From contig JAFVXW010000075.1 in NCBI GenBank assembly GCA_017500935.1, positions 1 through 64,000 on the forward strand: DNA of 64,000 nucleotides. The letters are read 5' to 3'. Below the pieces are notes generated by a model. That model did no database searches. It was not told where the DNA came from and was given only the letters and a program-made list of their open reading frames with translations. Below are positions 1 to 7,281 of the stretch, piece by piece. How positions within the stretch are numbered: position 1 is the first letter of the stretch; the number at the start of each line of letters is the position of its first letter. This DNA comes from Lachnospiraceae bacterium (GTDB lineage: Bacteria; Bacillota; Clostridia; Lachnospirales; Lachnospiraceae). The position numbers and the translations under genes were made by a program.

Positions 1-1
1 C

Positions 2-277
2 CTGGTAGAACTTGCAGAGAGCAATGAGCTGACCAAGCATGCGCTGCATCCTTACACCAAGGCCCTGATGAGCGCGGCTCCTATTCCGGATCCTGAGATC
101 AGCCGTCATCGTGAGAGAATCCCGATCGAAGGCGATATCCCCAGCCCGATGAACCCGCCCAGCGGATGTCGTTTCCACACCAGATGTCCTCACTGCACCG
201 AACGTTGTAAGACCGAAGTACCGCTTCTGAAAGAGCAGGCACCCGGACATTTCGTTGCATGTCATCTGTTTGACTGA
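2..277 (+). CDS. Oligopeptide/dipeptide ABC transporter ATP-binding protein, C-terminal fragment
   Basis: The reading frame is open from base 2 and runs to a TGA at 275-277, so only the last 91 residues are present; the start lies outside the window. The visible tail has the HPYTKAL segment followed by a cysteine-rich end ([10 protein letters not shown], then further Cys residues). This is the C-terminal oligopeptide/dipeptide transporter extension of DppF/OppF-type ATPases. The Walker motifs are off the edge. By family it would power uptake of peptides, or in some Clostridia of sugars or other solutes, at the cytoplasmic face of the membrane. A strong hairpin terminator follows at once. Confidence 0.85.
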   Translation: MVELAESNELTKHALHPYTKALMSAAPIPDPEISRHRERIPIEGDIPSPMNPPSGCRFHTRCPHCTERCKTEVPLLKEQAPGHFVACHLFD

Positions 278-300
278 TCGACAAAAACAAAATAGAAAGC

Positions 301-328
301 GGAACGCGCTCAGCGCGTTCCGTTTTTT
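301..328 (+). terminator. Intrinsic terminator after the ABC ATPase gene
   Basis: A perfect 9-bp stem, GGAACGCGC / GCGCGTTCC, with a 3-nt loop is followed by a run of six T. It lies only 22 bases before the next start codon. Confidence 0.85.
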
Positions 329-349
329 CATATACATAAGGGGGAAGAA

Positions 350-3082
350 ATGAAACAGTATATTGAAATGCTGAAAAATCCGCCTTCAGAAGCAAAAGGC
401 TGGACAAGATGGTGGTGGTATGGCTGCGCAGTGGACAAAAAGGAAATTGCACATGAGCTTTCAGAAATGGCAAAAGCCGGCATGGGCGGTGCAGAAATCC
501 AGATTCTGTATCCGCTGATGGCAGATGATGCTAAGACCGGAGTCCATAATATCTCCTATTTTTCACCGGAGTTTTTCGAGATTTTGCAGTATACGGTGGA
601 TACAGCAAAAGAATTTGGAATGGAAATTGACTTTACGCTGGGTTCTGCATGGCCTTACGGCGGTCCTTTTGTTCCCCGGGCAATGGGTGTGCAGAATGCG
701 CTGCCGTATCAGATTGATGTGACAGGACCTGTCAGCAATTACAGTTTTGATTTTACAACATTGATCACAGGCAATATTGCCAAGATCATCATGGGTAAAA
801 TGGAAAACAGCCAGATGATAGAGGATTCCATCATTGATCTGAGCGATAAGCTGGTTGACAAACAGCTTTTTGGATGGCCCTGGGGTGAGATGATCGAAGG
901 TGTCGAGATCCCGGAAGGAAACTGGAAAATTGTTGCTTTTGTCATTAACGGCTACGCACCGAACATTTCTGTGGGCAGCAGAGATGCTAATGGATGGGTG
1001 ATCGATCACTGCCGCAAAGATATTGCGGAATATTTTTTCCGGCATGCGGGTAAGCCGATCGTGGATCGTCTGGGAAAAGGTGCGATTAAATGCTTTTTCT
1101 GTGACTCTATCGAGCTTGCAGGTCATAACTGGACTTCCATTTTATTTGATGAATTCAAAAAGAGACGCGGTTATGATTTAGGACCGTATGTATATGCTCT
1201 CTGGGGTGAAATCGCAGGGATTACAGACCGCATCCGTCATGATTATTATCAGACCATGTCCGAGCTGACTCTTGAAAACTTTTTCCAGACCATGACGGAC
1301 TGGTGTCGGGAAAACGGTTCAAAGTCGCGTATTCAGGCACACGGTATCTGGGCGGATATCTTAAAGGCATATGCGATTGCGGATATTCCCGAAGGTGAGA
1401 CGTTTGGTCCGCAGGATATGTATAAGGTAAATACCATTCACAGACGTCTGGCATCTTCTGCAGGGCATCTGTACGGCAAAACTGTAATTTCCAATGAAAC
1501 CTTTACCTGGCTGAGAGTGCCCCGTTTTCTGGAAACACTGGAAATTGCAAAAAAGGCAGTTGACGCAGTCTTTCTTGACGGTATGAATGCCATTTACAAT
1601 CACGGTTATTCCTATACACAGCCTGATGCACCGCAGCCCGGATGGGCATTTTTTGCATCCTGTCATATGAATCATAACAATACTTATTGGGAGTGTTATC
1701 CGGAGTTTGCACGCTATATTCAGAGGATGTCCGCGCTGCTGCGTCAGGGACGTCATCATTGCGAAGTGGCTGTTTATCTGCCCCAGCATGATATGTGGTC
1801 TGAAAATCAGCTGTGCGATCTGCATATGGCAATGAAGCTGCAGGAGCATTTCGGTTGGGATGTGCCTGACCGTATCAATAAGAGCGGCTATTATTTTGAC
1901 TATATCAATGACGAAGCACTCAATACCTTAGGCGAGTTTGCGGACGGTGTAACCATTAACGGCAACACCTACAAAGTGCTGATTTTGATCGGGGCCACCA
2001 GACTGCCGGAGGAAACCGCAGAAAGTCTTGAAAAATTTGCGGCAGAGGGCGGTATCCTGATCGCAGCCGAAAAAGCACCCTCTTTAAGCTGCGGCTATGT
2101 GGATCATGAAAGCAGAGATGCTGCCATGCAGGAACGTATGTCAAAGCTGTTCCCGGCAGAATGCGATGTATGGGAAAGCTTTGGCAGGGGTTTTGCAGCT
2201 GTGGCATCTGACAGAAGTGATAAGCTCATTGAAATGCTTTCAAAGAAGTTTATGCCCGACATTGTGATTTCCGGCGGTGAAGACTGTGTAGGCGGTATTC
2301 ATCGGAAACTGGAAAACGGCGATTTTTACTTTATCTCCAATATTTCCGGGAATCCGTATAAGGTGACTGCCAATCTGGGTGCATGCGGCGAGAAGATCTG
2401 TGTTTATGACCCGATGAAAGCAATTCTGTTTGCAGTGGATGACATCTGTGTGGAAAACGGCCGTACCAAACTGACACTTTCCCTGGATGCTTTTGATTCT
2501 GTTGTGGTATTTATGGGTAAGGAGCTTCCGGAAGAAGTTCTTATGAGTAAACCGGCTGAGGAAGAAAAAATGGTGCTGCCCGGTCCCTGGAAGTTTGAGG
2601 TTGCCGCAAAGGGCTTTGCCTGTGAACAGCAGCAGCCGCAGTTTTGGCAGAATTACGATAAACTGCGCTATTACAGCGGTTACGGCACTTACAGCACTGA
2701 GTTTGAGATGCCTGCAGCTGACGGCGCAAAGGTATATCTTACCTTTGAAAATCTGCAGCATACAGCTAAAATTTCGGTAAACGGCGGCGAATGTATCAAG
2801 CTCTGGAAACGTCCCTGGATCGTGGATATTACCGGTTTTGTAAAAGAAGGAAAGAACACACTGGTGATCGACAGTGCAAATCTGATAGTGAACTGTGTGC
2901 TGGATCCCGATAATAATTTTGAAACCTATCCCGGTGAAACGACAGAAGGTTGGCCTTATTTTTCTGAGGCTGTAAATCCCTCCATCAGAAGACGTCTGGG
3001 ATACGACAGAGAACGCGCTGCGGTGGCTGAACCGACCGATTCCGGTATCAGCGGCGAAGTTGCGGTTGTGATCGTAAGATAA
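350..3082 (+). CDS. GH106-like glycoside hydrolase (alpha-L-rhamnosidase-type)
   Basis: The 910-residue protein opens with the WTRWWWYGCAV block and a GMGGAEIQ turn, then GSAWPYGGPF. These are typical of the large GH106 / PF17132 family, whose known members remove alpha-L-rhamnose from plant glycans. A (beta/alpha)8-type domain occupies roughly residues 20-560. The C-terminal third, around residues 720-880, looks like a galactose-binding beta-sandwich. No signal peptide is evident, so it probably acts in the cytoplasm on imported oligosaccharides. The ATG has a good GGGGGAAG ribosome site. The gene lies in line with the preceding ABC ATPase but is separated from it by a terminator, and no room for a normal promoter remains between them. 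The substrate cannot be told from sequence; rhamnosidase is the family default. Confidence 0.75.
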   Translation: MKQYIEMLKNPPSEAKGWTRWWWYGCAVDKKEIAHELSEMAKAGMGGAEIQILYPLMADDAKTGVHNISYFSPEFFEILQYTVDTAKEFGMEIDFTLGSAWPYGGPFVPRAMGVQNALPYQIDVTGPVSNYSFDFTTLITGNIAKIIMGKMENSQMIEDSIIDLSDKLVDKQLFGWPWGEMIEGVEIPEGNWKIVAFVINGYAPNISVGSRDANGWVIDHCRKDIAEYFFRHAGKPIVDRLGKGAIKCFFCDSIELAGHNWTSILFDEFKKRRGYDLGPYVYALWGEIAGITDRIRHDYYQTMSELTLENFFQTMTDWCRENGSKSRIQAHGIWADILKAYAIADIPEGETFGPQDMYKVNTIHRRLASSAGHLYGKTVISNETFTWLRVPRFLETLEIAKKAVDAVFLDGMNAIYNHGYSYTQPDAPQPGWAFFASCHMNHNNTYWECYPEFARYIQRMSALLRQGRHHCEVAVYLPQHDMWSENQLCDLHMAMKLQEHFGWDVPDRINKSGYYFDYINDEALNTLGEFADGVTINGNTYKVLILIGATRLPEETAESLEKFAAEGGILIAAEKAPSLSCGYVDHESRDAAMQERMSKLFPAECDVWESFGRGFAAVASDRSDKLIEMLSKKFMPDIVISGGEDCVGGIHRKLENGDFYFISNISGNPYKVTANLGACGEKICVYDPMKAILFAVDDICVENGRTKLTLSLDAFDSVVVFMGKELPEEVLMSKPAEEEKMVLPGPWKFEVAAKGFACEQQQPQFWQNYDKLRYYSGYGTYSTEFEMPAADGAKVYLTFENLQHTAKISVNGGECIKLWKRPWIVDITGFVKEGKNTLVIDSANLIVNCVLDPDNNFETYPGETTEGWPYFSEAVNPSIRRRLGYDRERAAVAEPTDSGISGEVAVVIVR

Positions 3083-3100
3083 AGAAGTTCATAGTTTGAA

Positions 3101-3140
3101 AAGGGAGCAGCCGAAAGGAAAATCTGGCTGCTCCCTTTTT
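3101..3140. terminator. Bidirectional terminator between convergent genes
   Basis: AAGGGAGCAGCC (3101-3112) pairs with GGCTGCTCCCTT (3126-3137), with T-rich and A-rich flanks. It can serve both the GH106-like gene on the plus strand and the ferritin-like gene on the minus strand. Confidence 0.8.
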
Positions 3141-3169
3141 GTGTGAATGAGTCGGTTTTGGCTGATGAA

Positions 3170-3676
3170 TCAGATCTGTTCCAGCATTTCACGAAAAATT
3201 TCCACATGGATTTTTTCGTCCAGAATGATACGGCTGAGCAGGGCTGTGACACAGGAATCGCGGATACTGCAAGCCTGACGCTCATACTTGGCAATGGCGT
3301 CCTGTTCACCTTTCAGGCTGTTTTCCAGCAAACACTTTGTCTGCTGCGGATAAGTAAGACAGTCAGGAGACCAGTAGACAGGGCTGCCGCAGCTGATGCT
3401 CCATGGTCTGGGGTCAGCTCCCAGCATACGGGCAAGCTGTGCAAAGATTTGCCAGTGGTGCATTTCCACAATTGCAATTTTACGAAAAATTTCTGCAAAT
3501 TGGCGGTTGGTATCTGTCAGAATTATGTTATTGTAGAGGTATAGATTGACAGCAGACAGTTCGGAATTGCAGGACCCGATATTGGATAGCATTTCGTTTG
3601 CATATGCAGGGTTTGGACATTCGATTTTGATCGGCGGCCATTTTTCGGAGGAACAAAAAGCGGTAAAAGGGGACAT
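3170..3676 (-). CDS. Ferritin-like diiron-domain protein (rubrerythrin/CotJC-like)
   Basis: This 168-residue protein has the two-half ferritin-like pattern. A glutamate early in helix 1 (NSELSAV) is followed by EMHH in helix 2; in the second half come a glutamate in KGEQDA and DEKIHVE. These are the metal-ligand spacings of four-helix diiron carboxylate proteins. No rubredoxin tail is present. The start chosen is the ATG at 3676: AAAGGAG lies 6 bases upstream of it. The earlier in-frame ATG at 3694 has no ribosome site and falls within a few bases of the predicted transcription start. The promoter matches that of the yaaL-type gene at 26.3 kb, which suggests expression during sporulation, as for the spore-coat ferritin-like protein CotJC. 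A general peroxide-defence role is the alternative. Confidence 0.7.
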   Translation of the reverse strand: MSPFTAFCSSEKWPPIKIECPNPAYANEMLSNIGSCNSELSAVNLYLYNNIILTDTNRQFAEIFRKIAIVEMHHWQIFAQLARMLGADPRPWSISCGSPVYWSPDCLTYPQQTKCLLENSLKGEQDAIAKYERQACSIRDSCVTALLSRIILDEKIHVEIFREMLEQI

Positions 3677-3703
3677 AAACTGCTCCTTTTGCATGTTTAG
3701 TTA

Positions 3704-3732
3704 AGTATAGGCAGGCCAAAAATAAATTATGA
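3704..3732 (-). promoter_or_regulatory. Putative sporulation-type promoter of the ferritin-like gene
   Basis: Read on the minus strand there is a -35-like TCATA (3728-3732), an 18-bp spacer and TATACTTAA. The block TGCCTATACTT-ACTAAA recurs at the yaaL-type gene (26346-26373), with a 17-bp spacer there. The layout resembles sigma-E/sigma-G promoters more than sigma-A ones. Confidence 0.45.
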
Positions 3733-3836
3733 CAGAATTTGGTAAAGCACTGCGACCGAAAAGGCAGAATCTGCGTCAGAAAGAATACAGGAAGCCGTTT
3801 GGCATCAAAACAGCGGCTCTTAAAGGAGTATGTCCT

Positions 3837-4397
3837 ATGGAAGATACGAAGATCATCGATCTGTACTGGGCGCGTCAGGAAACAGCGATCGTTGAGACAG
3901 ATAAAAAATACGGAAATTACTGCAGAAGCATTGCACTGCATATTCTTTCCAATATGGAAGATACGGAAGAATGTGTCAATGATACATGGATGAAGGCCTG
4001 GGACTGTATGCCGCCTCAGAGACCGGATATTTTGTCGGCATTTTTGGGGAAAATCACGCGGAATCTGTCCATCAGCCGTTACCGGATGACCCATGCCAAG
4101 AAGAGGGGCAGCGGAGAAGTTGACCTTTTGCTGACAGAGCTGGAAGAGTGTCTGCCTTCCTCAAAAAGTGTGGAAGAGGAGGTTGAAGGAAAGGAGACCG
4201 CCAAAGCGATTGACCGGTTTTTGTACAGCATTGAGCCGGAAAGCCGCAATATTTTTATACGGCGTTATTTTTATGCGGATCAGGTCAAAGAGATTGCGGA
4301 GCGGTTCGATATCAGTGAAAGCAAGGTAAAATCGCAGCTGTTTCGTATGCGCGGCCGTTTGAAGGAGCATTTGGAGAAAGAGGGGATCACATTTTGA
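3837..4397 (+). CDS. ECF-type RNA polymerase sigma factor
   Basis: The 186-residue protein has sigma region 2 (around residues 20-90, with EDTEECVNDTWMKAWD) and sigma region 4 (around 125-180, with VKEIAERFDISESKVKSQL forming the helix-turn-helix). No sigma region 3 is present, which fits the extracytoplasmic-function class. The ATG at 3837 is chosen because AAAGGAG lies just upstream; the frame also extends 36 codons further upstream without a better signal. The stop overlaps the TTG start of the next gene by three bases, so the two are translationally coupled. That partner is a membrane protein, so this should be a sigma factor held at the membrane until a signal arrives. Its target promoters are unknown. 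Confidence 0.88.
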   Translation: MEDTKIIDLYWARQETAIVETDKKYGNYCRSIALHILSNMEDTEECVNDTWMKAWDCMPPQRPDILSAFLGKITRNLSISRYRMTHAKKRGSGEVDLLLTELEECLPSSKSVEEEVEGKETAKAIDRFLYSIEPESRNIFIRRYFYADQVKEIAERFDISESKVKSQLFRMRGRLKEHLEKEGITF

Positions 4398-5578
4398 ATC
4401 GAAATGAAAAATTACTGGAAGCCATCGGGCAGATTGATGATGAGCTGATTCTGGAGGCGCAAAACGCCGGAAAGACGGCGCAGGCTCCGATCGTTTCCAT
4501 TCATGATAAGAAAAAATCTGCAGTGGGAAAACAGAAAAAACAACGGAATCAAAAAGCAGCAGTCCTGCGGTTTCAGGGAGCATTGGCGGCCTGTGCGGTG
4601 CTGGCGATCTGTTTTGGAGTCTATGGAATGCTTGCCTACAACGGTCTGCTGATCAGTCCTTTTTCAAAAAAGAGCGATTCTGCAGAATATACGCGTATCA
4701 CAACCGAGAGTGCGATGGATATGGCCGATATGGCTGCCGCACCGGCCGAAAAAGCTGCGGAAAGTCCGGCAGCTTCCAATCAGATGCCGGAAGCAAAAAC
4801 AGCGAAGGAAACAGGAAACGAAGCAGTAATACCCGAAGAGGCTGAGGAAGCTGCCGCAGAAGAGGCTGCAGCTGAGGAAGCGGCAGAAGAAGCTGTTGAC
4901 ATTTCTTCATCTGAGACAAAATCATCCGCACAGGAGAACATAAAATCCGAATCGGCGGCAGAGGAGCCTGCCGAAAATGAGTCGGCAGCAGGAAAGGCAG
5001 GCAGCGGTGAAATACAGACACAGGAAACTGAGACAGAAAGTGGTGCTGCCGAAGGCGGTTTAGAGGAAAGTATCGGACAGGAGGCTGTCACCGGTGAAAT
5101 AGAAGTGGCTTTACTGCAGGAACCCATGGTTTTATCGCTGCGCGGAAATGACGGTGTATCTGTGGCAGCAGAAGGCACAGAAAATGAGGAGATATCCGGA
5201 AATGAAACAACTCCGGTGCAGGAGCTTTCAGCTGTGAAGCTGGAGGCGAAACTGTTAAAAACAGAGGGTACCGAGGTGACCCTGGGATATTCCAATTTGT
5301 ATACAGATGCAGCTGTCATATACGGCTCTATGTATGAACTGGAGCAGCAGACTGCCCGGGGGTGGATTAAGGTTCCCGTACTGGACGGCATTGTATGGGT
5401 GGATATCCTGTATGAGCTGGAGCCGGGCAAGACGGCAAAAGAGACGATCCGCCTGACCACAATGTTTGGAGAGCTGCCCATTGGTCATTACCGTCTGGTC
5501 AAAAACTGTATAGCAGACCATGCAGACCAGACACAGGAAGAAATCGTGATTTATACTGAATTTGATATTATAAAGTAG
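4394..5578 (+). CDS. Membrane-anchored partner of the ECF sigma factor, with Ala/Glu-rich linker and Ig-like domain
   Basis: The 394-residue protein starts at TTG (ATTTTGA overlap with the sigma stop). A short cytoplasmic N-terminus (MNRNEKLLEAIGQIDDE, residues 1-57) is basic near the membrane. One transmembrane helix lies at about 58-82 (ALAACAVLAICFGVYGMLAY). An Ala/Glu-rich low-complexity stretch spans about 115-270. The C-terminal domain (about 280-394) resembles bacterial Ig-like domains seen in Firmicutes lipoproteins. The topology (inside anchor, long spacer, outside sensor) and the coupling to an ECF sigma gene suggest an anti-sigma or sensor role. No zinc-type anti-sigma motif was seen, so the anti-sigma activity is inferred from position only. 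Confidence 0.6.
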   Translation: MNRNEKLLEAIGQIDDELILEAQNAGKTAQAPIVSIHDKKKSAVGKQKKQRNQKAAVLRFQGALAACAVLAICFGVYGMLAYNGLLISPFSKKSDSAEYTRITTESAMDMADMAAAPAEKAAESPAASNQMPEAKTAKETGNEAVIPEEAEEAAAEEAAAEEAAEEAVDISSSETKSSAQENIKSESAAEEPAENESAAGKAGSGEIQTQETETESGAAEGGLEESIGQEAVTGEIEVALLQEPMVLSLRGNDGVSVAAEGTENEEISGNETTPVQELSAVKLEAKLLKTEGTEVTLGYSNLYTDAAVIYGSMYELEQQTARGWIKVPVLDGIVWVDILYELEPGKTAKETIRLTTMFGELPIGHYRLVKNCIADHADQTQEEIVIYTEFDIIK

Positions 5579-5638
5579 CACAAAGCTCTGCTTGAAAATT
5601 TGCAAAACGGAAAAATTCTAAAAATTTTGCCGGACAGC

Positions 5639-5670
5639 AAACTTTTTGGGCGGAGCTTTCATCTATAGTA
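5639..5670 (+). promoter_or_regulatory. Putative ECF (SigV-type, autoregulated) promoter
   Basis: AAACTTTTT (5639-5647) is followed, 17 bases after the AAAC core, by CATCTATAGTA (5660-5670). ECF promoters have an AAC core at -35 and CGTC at -10, and self-activation is common for SigV operons. Here the -10 has CATC, one base off. Confidence 0.45.
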
Positions 5671-5724
5671 CAGAAAGCACAAAGGAGAGCTCGCCGGCGG
5701 CAATAACAGAAAGGAGTTTGGAAA

Positions 5725-6216
5725 ATGGCTCAGGATATTTATGATCTTACCGTAGCCTATATATTGGACAATCAGGAAAAATTTTACAGACTGGCCTACA
5801 GTTATGTCAGAAATCAGGATGCAGCAATGGATGTGGTACAAAATGCGATCATAAAGGGATTGGAAAAATGTTATGATCTGAAAAATCCGGCGGCGCTCAA
5901 AACCTGGTTTTACAGAATTGTGGTAAATGAAGCACTGCAGTATCTGAGGGAGTATAAAAAAGAGCTGATCGGTGCAGATGAAAAGATGCCTGAGACAGTA
6001 TACATAGAACCGGCCTACGAAAAAGACAGAAGTGTGTATGAACAGGTACAGCGGCTTCCGGAACCGATGAAAACGATCGTGGTGCTTCATTTTTATGAGG
6101 ATCTCACCTTAAAACAGATCGCGGAAATCACAAAGACAAATCTAAACACTGTAAAAACAAGACTTTACAGCGCACTTCGGAAACTGGAAAAGAATATGAA
6201 GGAGATAACCGTATGA
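5725..6216 (+). CDS. sigV: ECF sigma factor, SigV-like
   Basis: The 163-residue protein has region 2 at about residues 15-80 (FYRLAYSYVRNQDAAMDVVQ, then LKTWFYRIVVNEAL) and region 4 at about 105-155 (LTLKQIAEITKTNLNTVKTRL). An AAAGGAG-type ribosome site precedes the ATG. It overlaps the next gene by four bases (ATGA). The next gene is an RsiV-type anti-sigma protein, and together they match the SigV-RsiV module. In Bacillus subtilis, Enterococcus and Clostridioides difficile that module senses lysozyme and switches on peptidoglycan modification. The name rests on the pairing more than on sigma sequence alone. Confidence 0.8.
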   Translation: MAQDIYDLTVAYILDNQEKFYRLAYSYVRNQDAAMDVVQNAIIKGLEKCYDLKNPAALKTWFYRIVVNEALQYLREYKKELIGADEKMPETVYIEPAYEKDRSVYEQVQRLPEPMKTIVVLHFYEDLTLKQIAEITKTNLNTVKTRLYSALRKLEKNMKEITV

Positions 6217-7190
6217 TGCAGGATATTGAAAAAAAGGATGATCGGGAAATGGGCAGAAAAACCTATGAAAACATTGAAATTCCGGCTGAATTGGAGAATG
6301 TGGTAAAATCTGCCATTGCATCTGTTGACAGAGAAGAATGCAAAAAAAGAGCAGAGGAAAAGAGAATGTCAGATAAGAAAAATAATACGGTGGTTCGTAT
6401 GTTTAAGTACTGTGCATGTGCGGCAGCAGCACTTCTGGCGGCATTTACAGTTGGGGTAAATACCAGTGAGAGTTTTGCAATGGAAGCACATAAGCTGCCT
6501 GTGATCGGACAGCTGGCAAAGGTTTTGACAGTCCGGTCCTGGCACGAGGCGGTCGGTGATTATGAATACAATGTGGAAGTTCCGGAAATTGCAGAGGAAC
6601 AGGAAAGCTCTGCTTTTGTGGGAGCCGGGCTTGAAAGCTATTTAAATCCCGGATTTACAGCCGATGTAAATGCGCAGATTGAAAAAATTGTGGATGGATT
6701 TATTGAACAGGCAGAAGCAGAAATGGAAGCGTATAAGGAAAGCTTTTTTGAAAACGGCGGAACCAAAGAGGAATGGAATGAGCGCACCATGGATATTTAC
6801 GCGGATTATGATGTCAAATACCAGCAGGGCAATATTCTTTCCCTGGAACTGGTTACTGCAAAGACCTGGGTAAACTATGAAGAAGCGCGTCAGTATTACA
6901 ATCTGGACCTGGAAAATGAATCCGTGCTGACACTGGAACAGCTTCTGGGTGAGGATTACATTGAAATTGCGACAGAGAGTATCATCAGCCAGATTAAAGA
7001 ACGGATTCAGGACGAAACACAGTGCTTTTTCGGTTACGGTGATGATGACGGCATGATTGAAGGATTTACACAGCTTTCCCCCGATGCCATGTTCTATATC
7101 AATGAAAAGGGCAATGTGGTGATCGTATTTAGCGAATATGAGATTGCACCCGGCTACATGGGCTTCCCGGAATTTGAAATCGTGAAATAA
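6213..7190 (+). CDS. rsiV: RsiV-like anti-sigma factor (DUF3298-type)
   Basis: The 325-residue protein has a cytoplasmic N-terminus (about residues 1-65, with charged helical sequence), a single transmembrane segment at about 66-85 (FKYCACAAAALLAAFTVGVN), and a large outside domain. The end of that domain (AMFYINEKGNVVIVFSEYEIAPGYMGFPEFEI) is the DUF3298 signature of RsiV. In characterised RsiV the outer domain binds lysozyme, which makes the protein open to signal peptidase and site-2 protease and frees SigV. The coupled start, ATGATG, overlaps the sigma stop. Either ATG at 6213 or 6216 could be used. No obvious defect was seen. Confidence 0.82.
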   Translation: MMQDIEKKDDREMGRKTYENIEIPAELENVVKSAIASVDREECKKRAEEKRMSDKKNNTVVRMFKYCACAAAALLAAFTVGVNTSESFAMEAHKLPVIGQLAKVLTVRSWHEAVGDYEYNVEVPEIAEEQESSAFVGAGLESYLNPGFTADVNAQIEKIVDGFIEQAEAEMEAYKESFFENGGTKEEWNERTMDIYADYDVKYQQGNILSLELVTAKTWVNYEEARQYYNLDLENESVLTLEQLLGEDYIEIATESIISQIKERIQDETQCFFGYGDDDGMIEGFTQLSPDAMFYINEKGNVVIVFSEYEIAPGYMGFPEFEIVK

Positions 7191-7201
7191 GGATGGTTTT
7201 T

Positions 7202-7279
7202 AAAGCCTTCCCGTAGTATACTGAAAGAAAAGCAGATGTAAATGATCTGCGGATCTGAACGTTGCTACGGGGAGGCTTT
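7202..7279 (+). promoter_or_regulatory. Long-range RNA stem covering the ribosome site of the symporter gene
   Basis: AAAGCCTTCCCGTAG (7202-7216) can pair with CTACGGGGAGGCTTT (7265-7279) over 15 positions, with one G-U. The right arm contains the GGGGAGG ribosome site of the gene starting at 7282. Between them an inner hairpin GCAGAT / ATCTGC forms. The right arm runs into five T directly before the ATG, so the same stem can act as a terminator of the rsiV transcript or as a translational block. Confidence 0.55.
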
Positions 7280-7281
7280 TT

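Noticed and set aside
4780-5481. A 233-codon Ser/Ala-rich frame on the minus strand
   Set aside because: It mirrors the Ala/Glu-rich stalk of the sigma-partner gene; low-complexity shadow.
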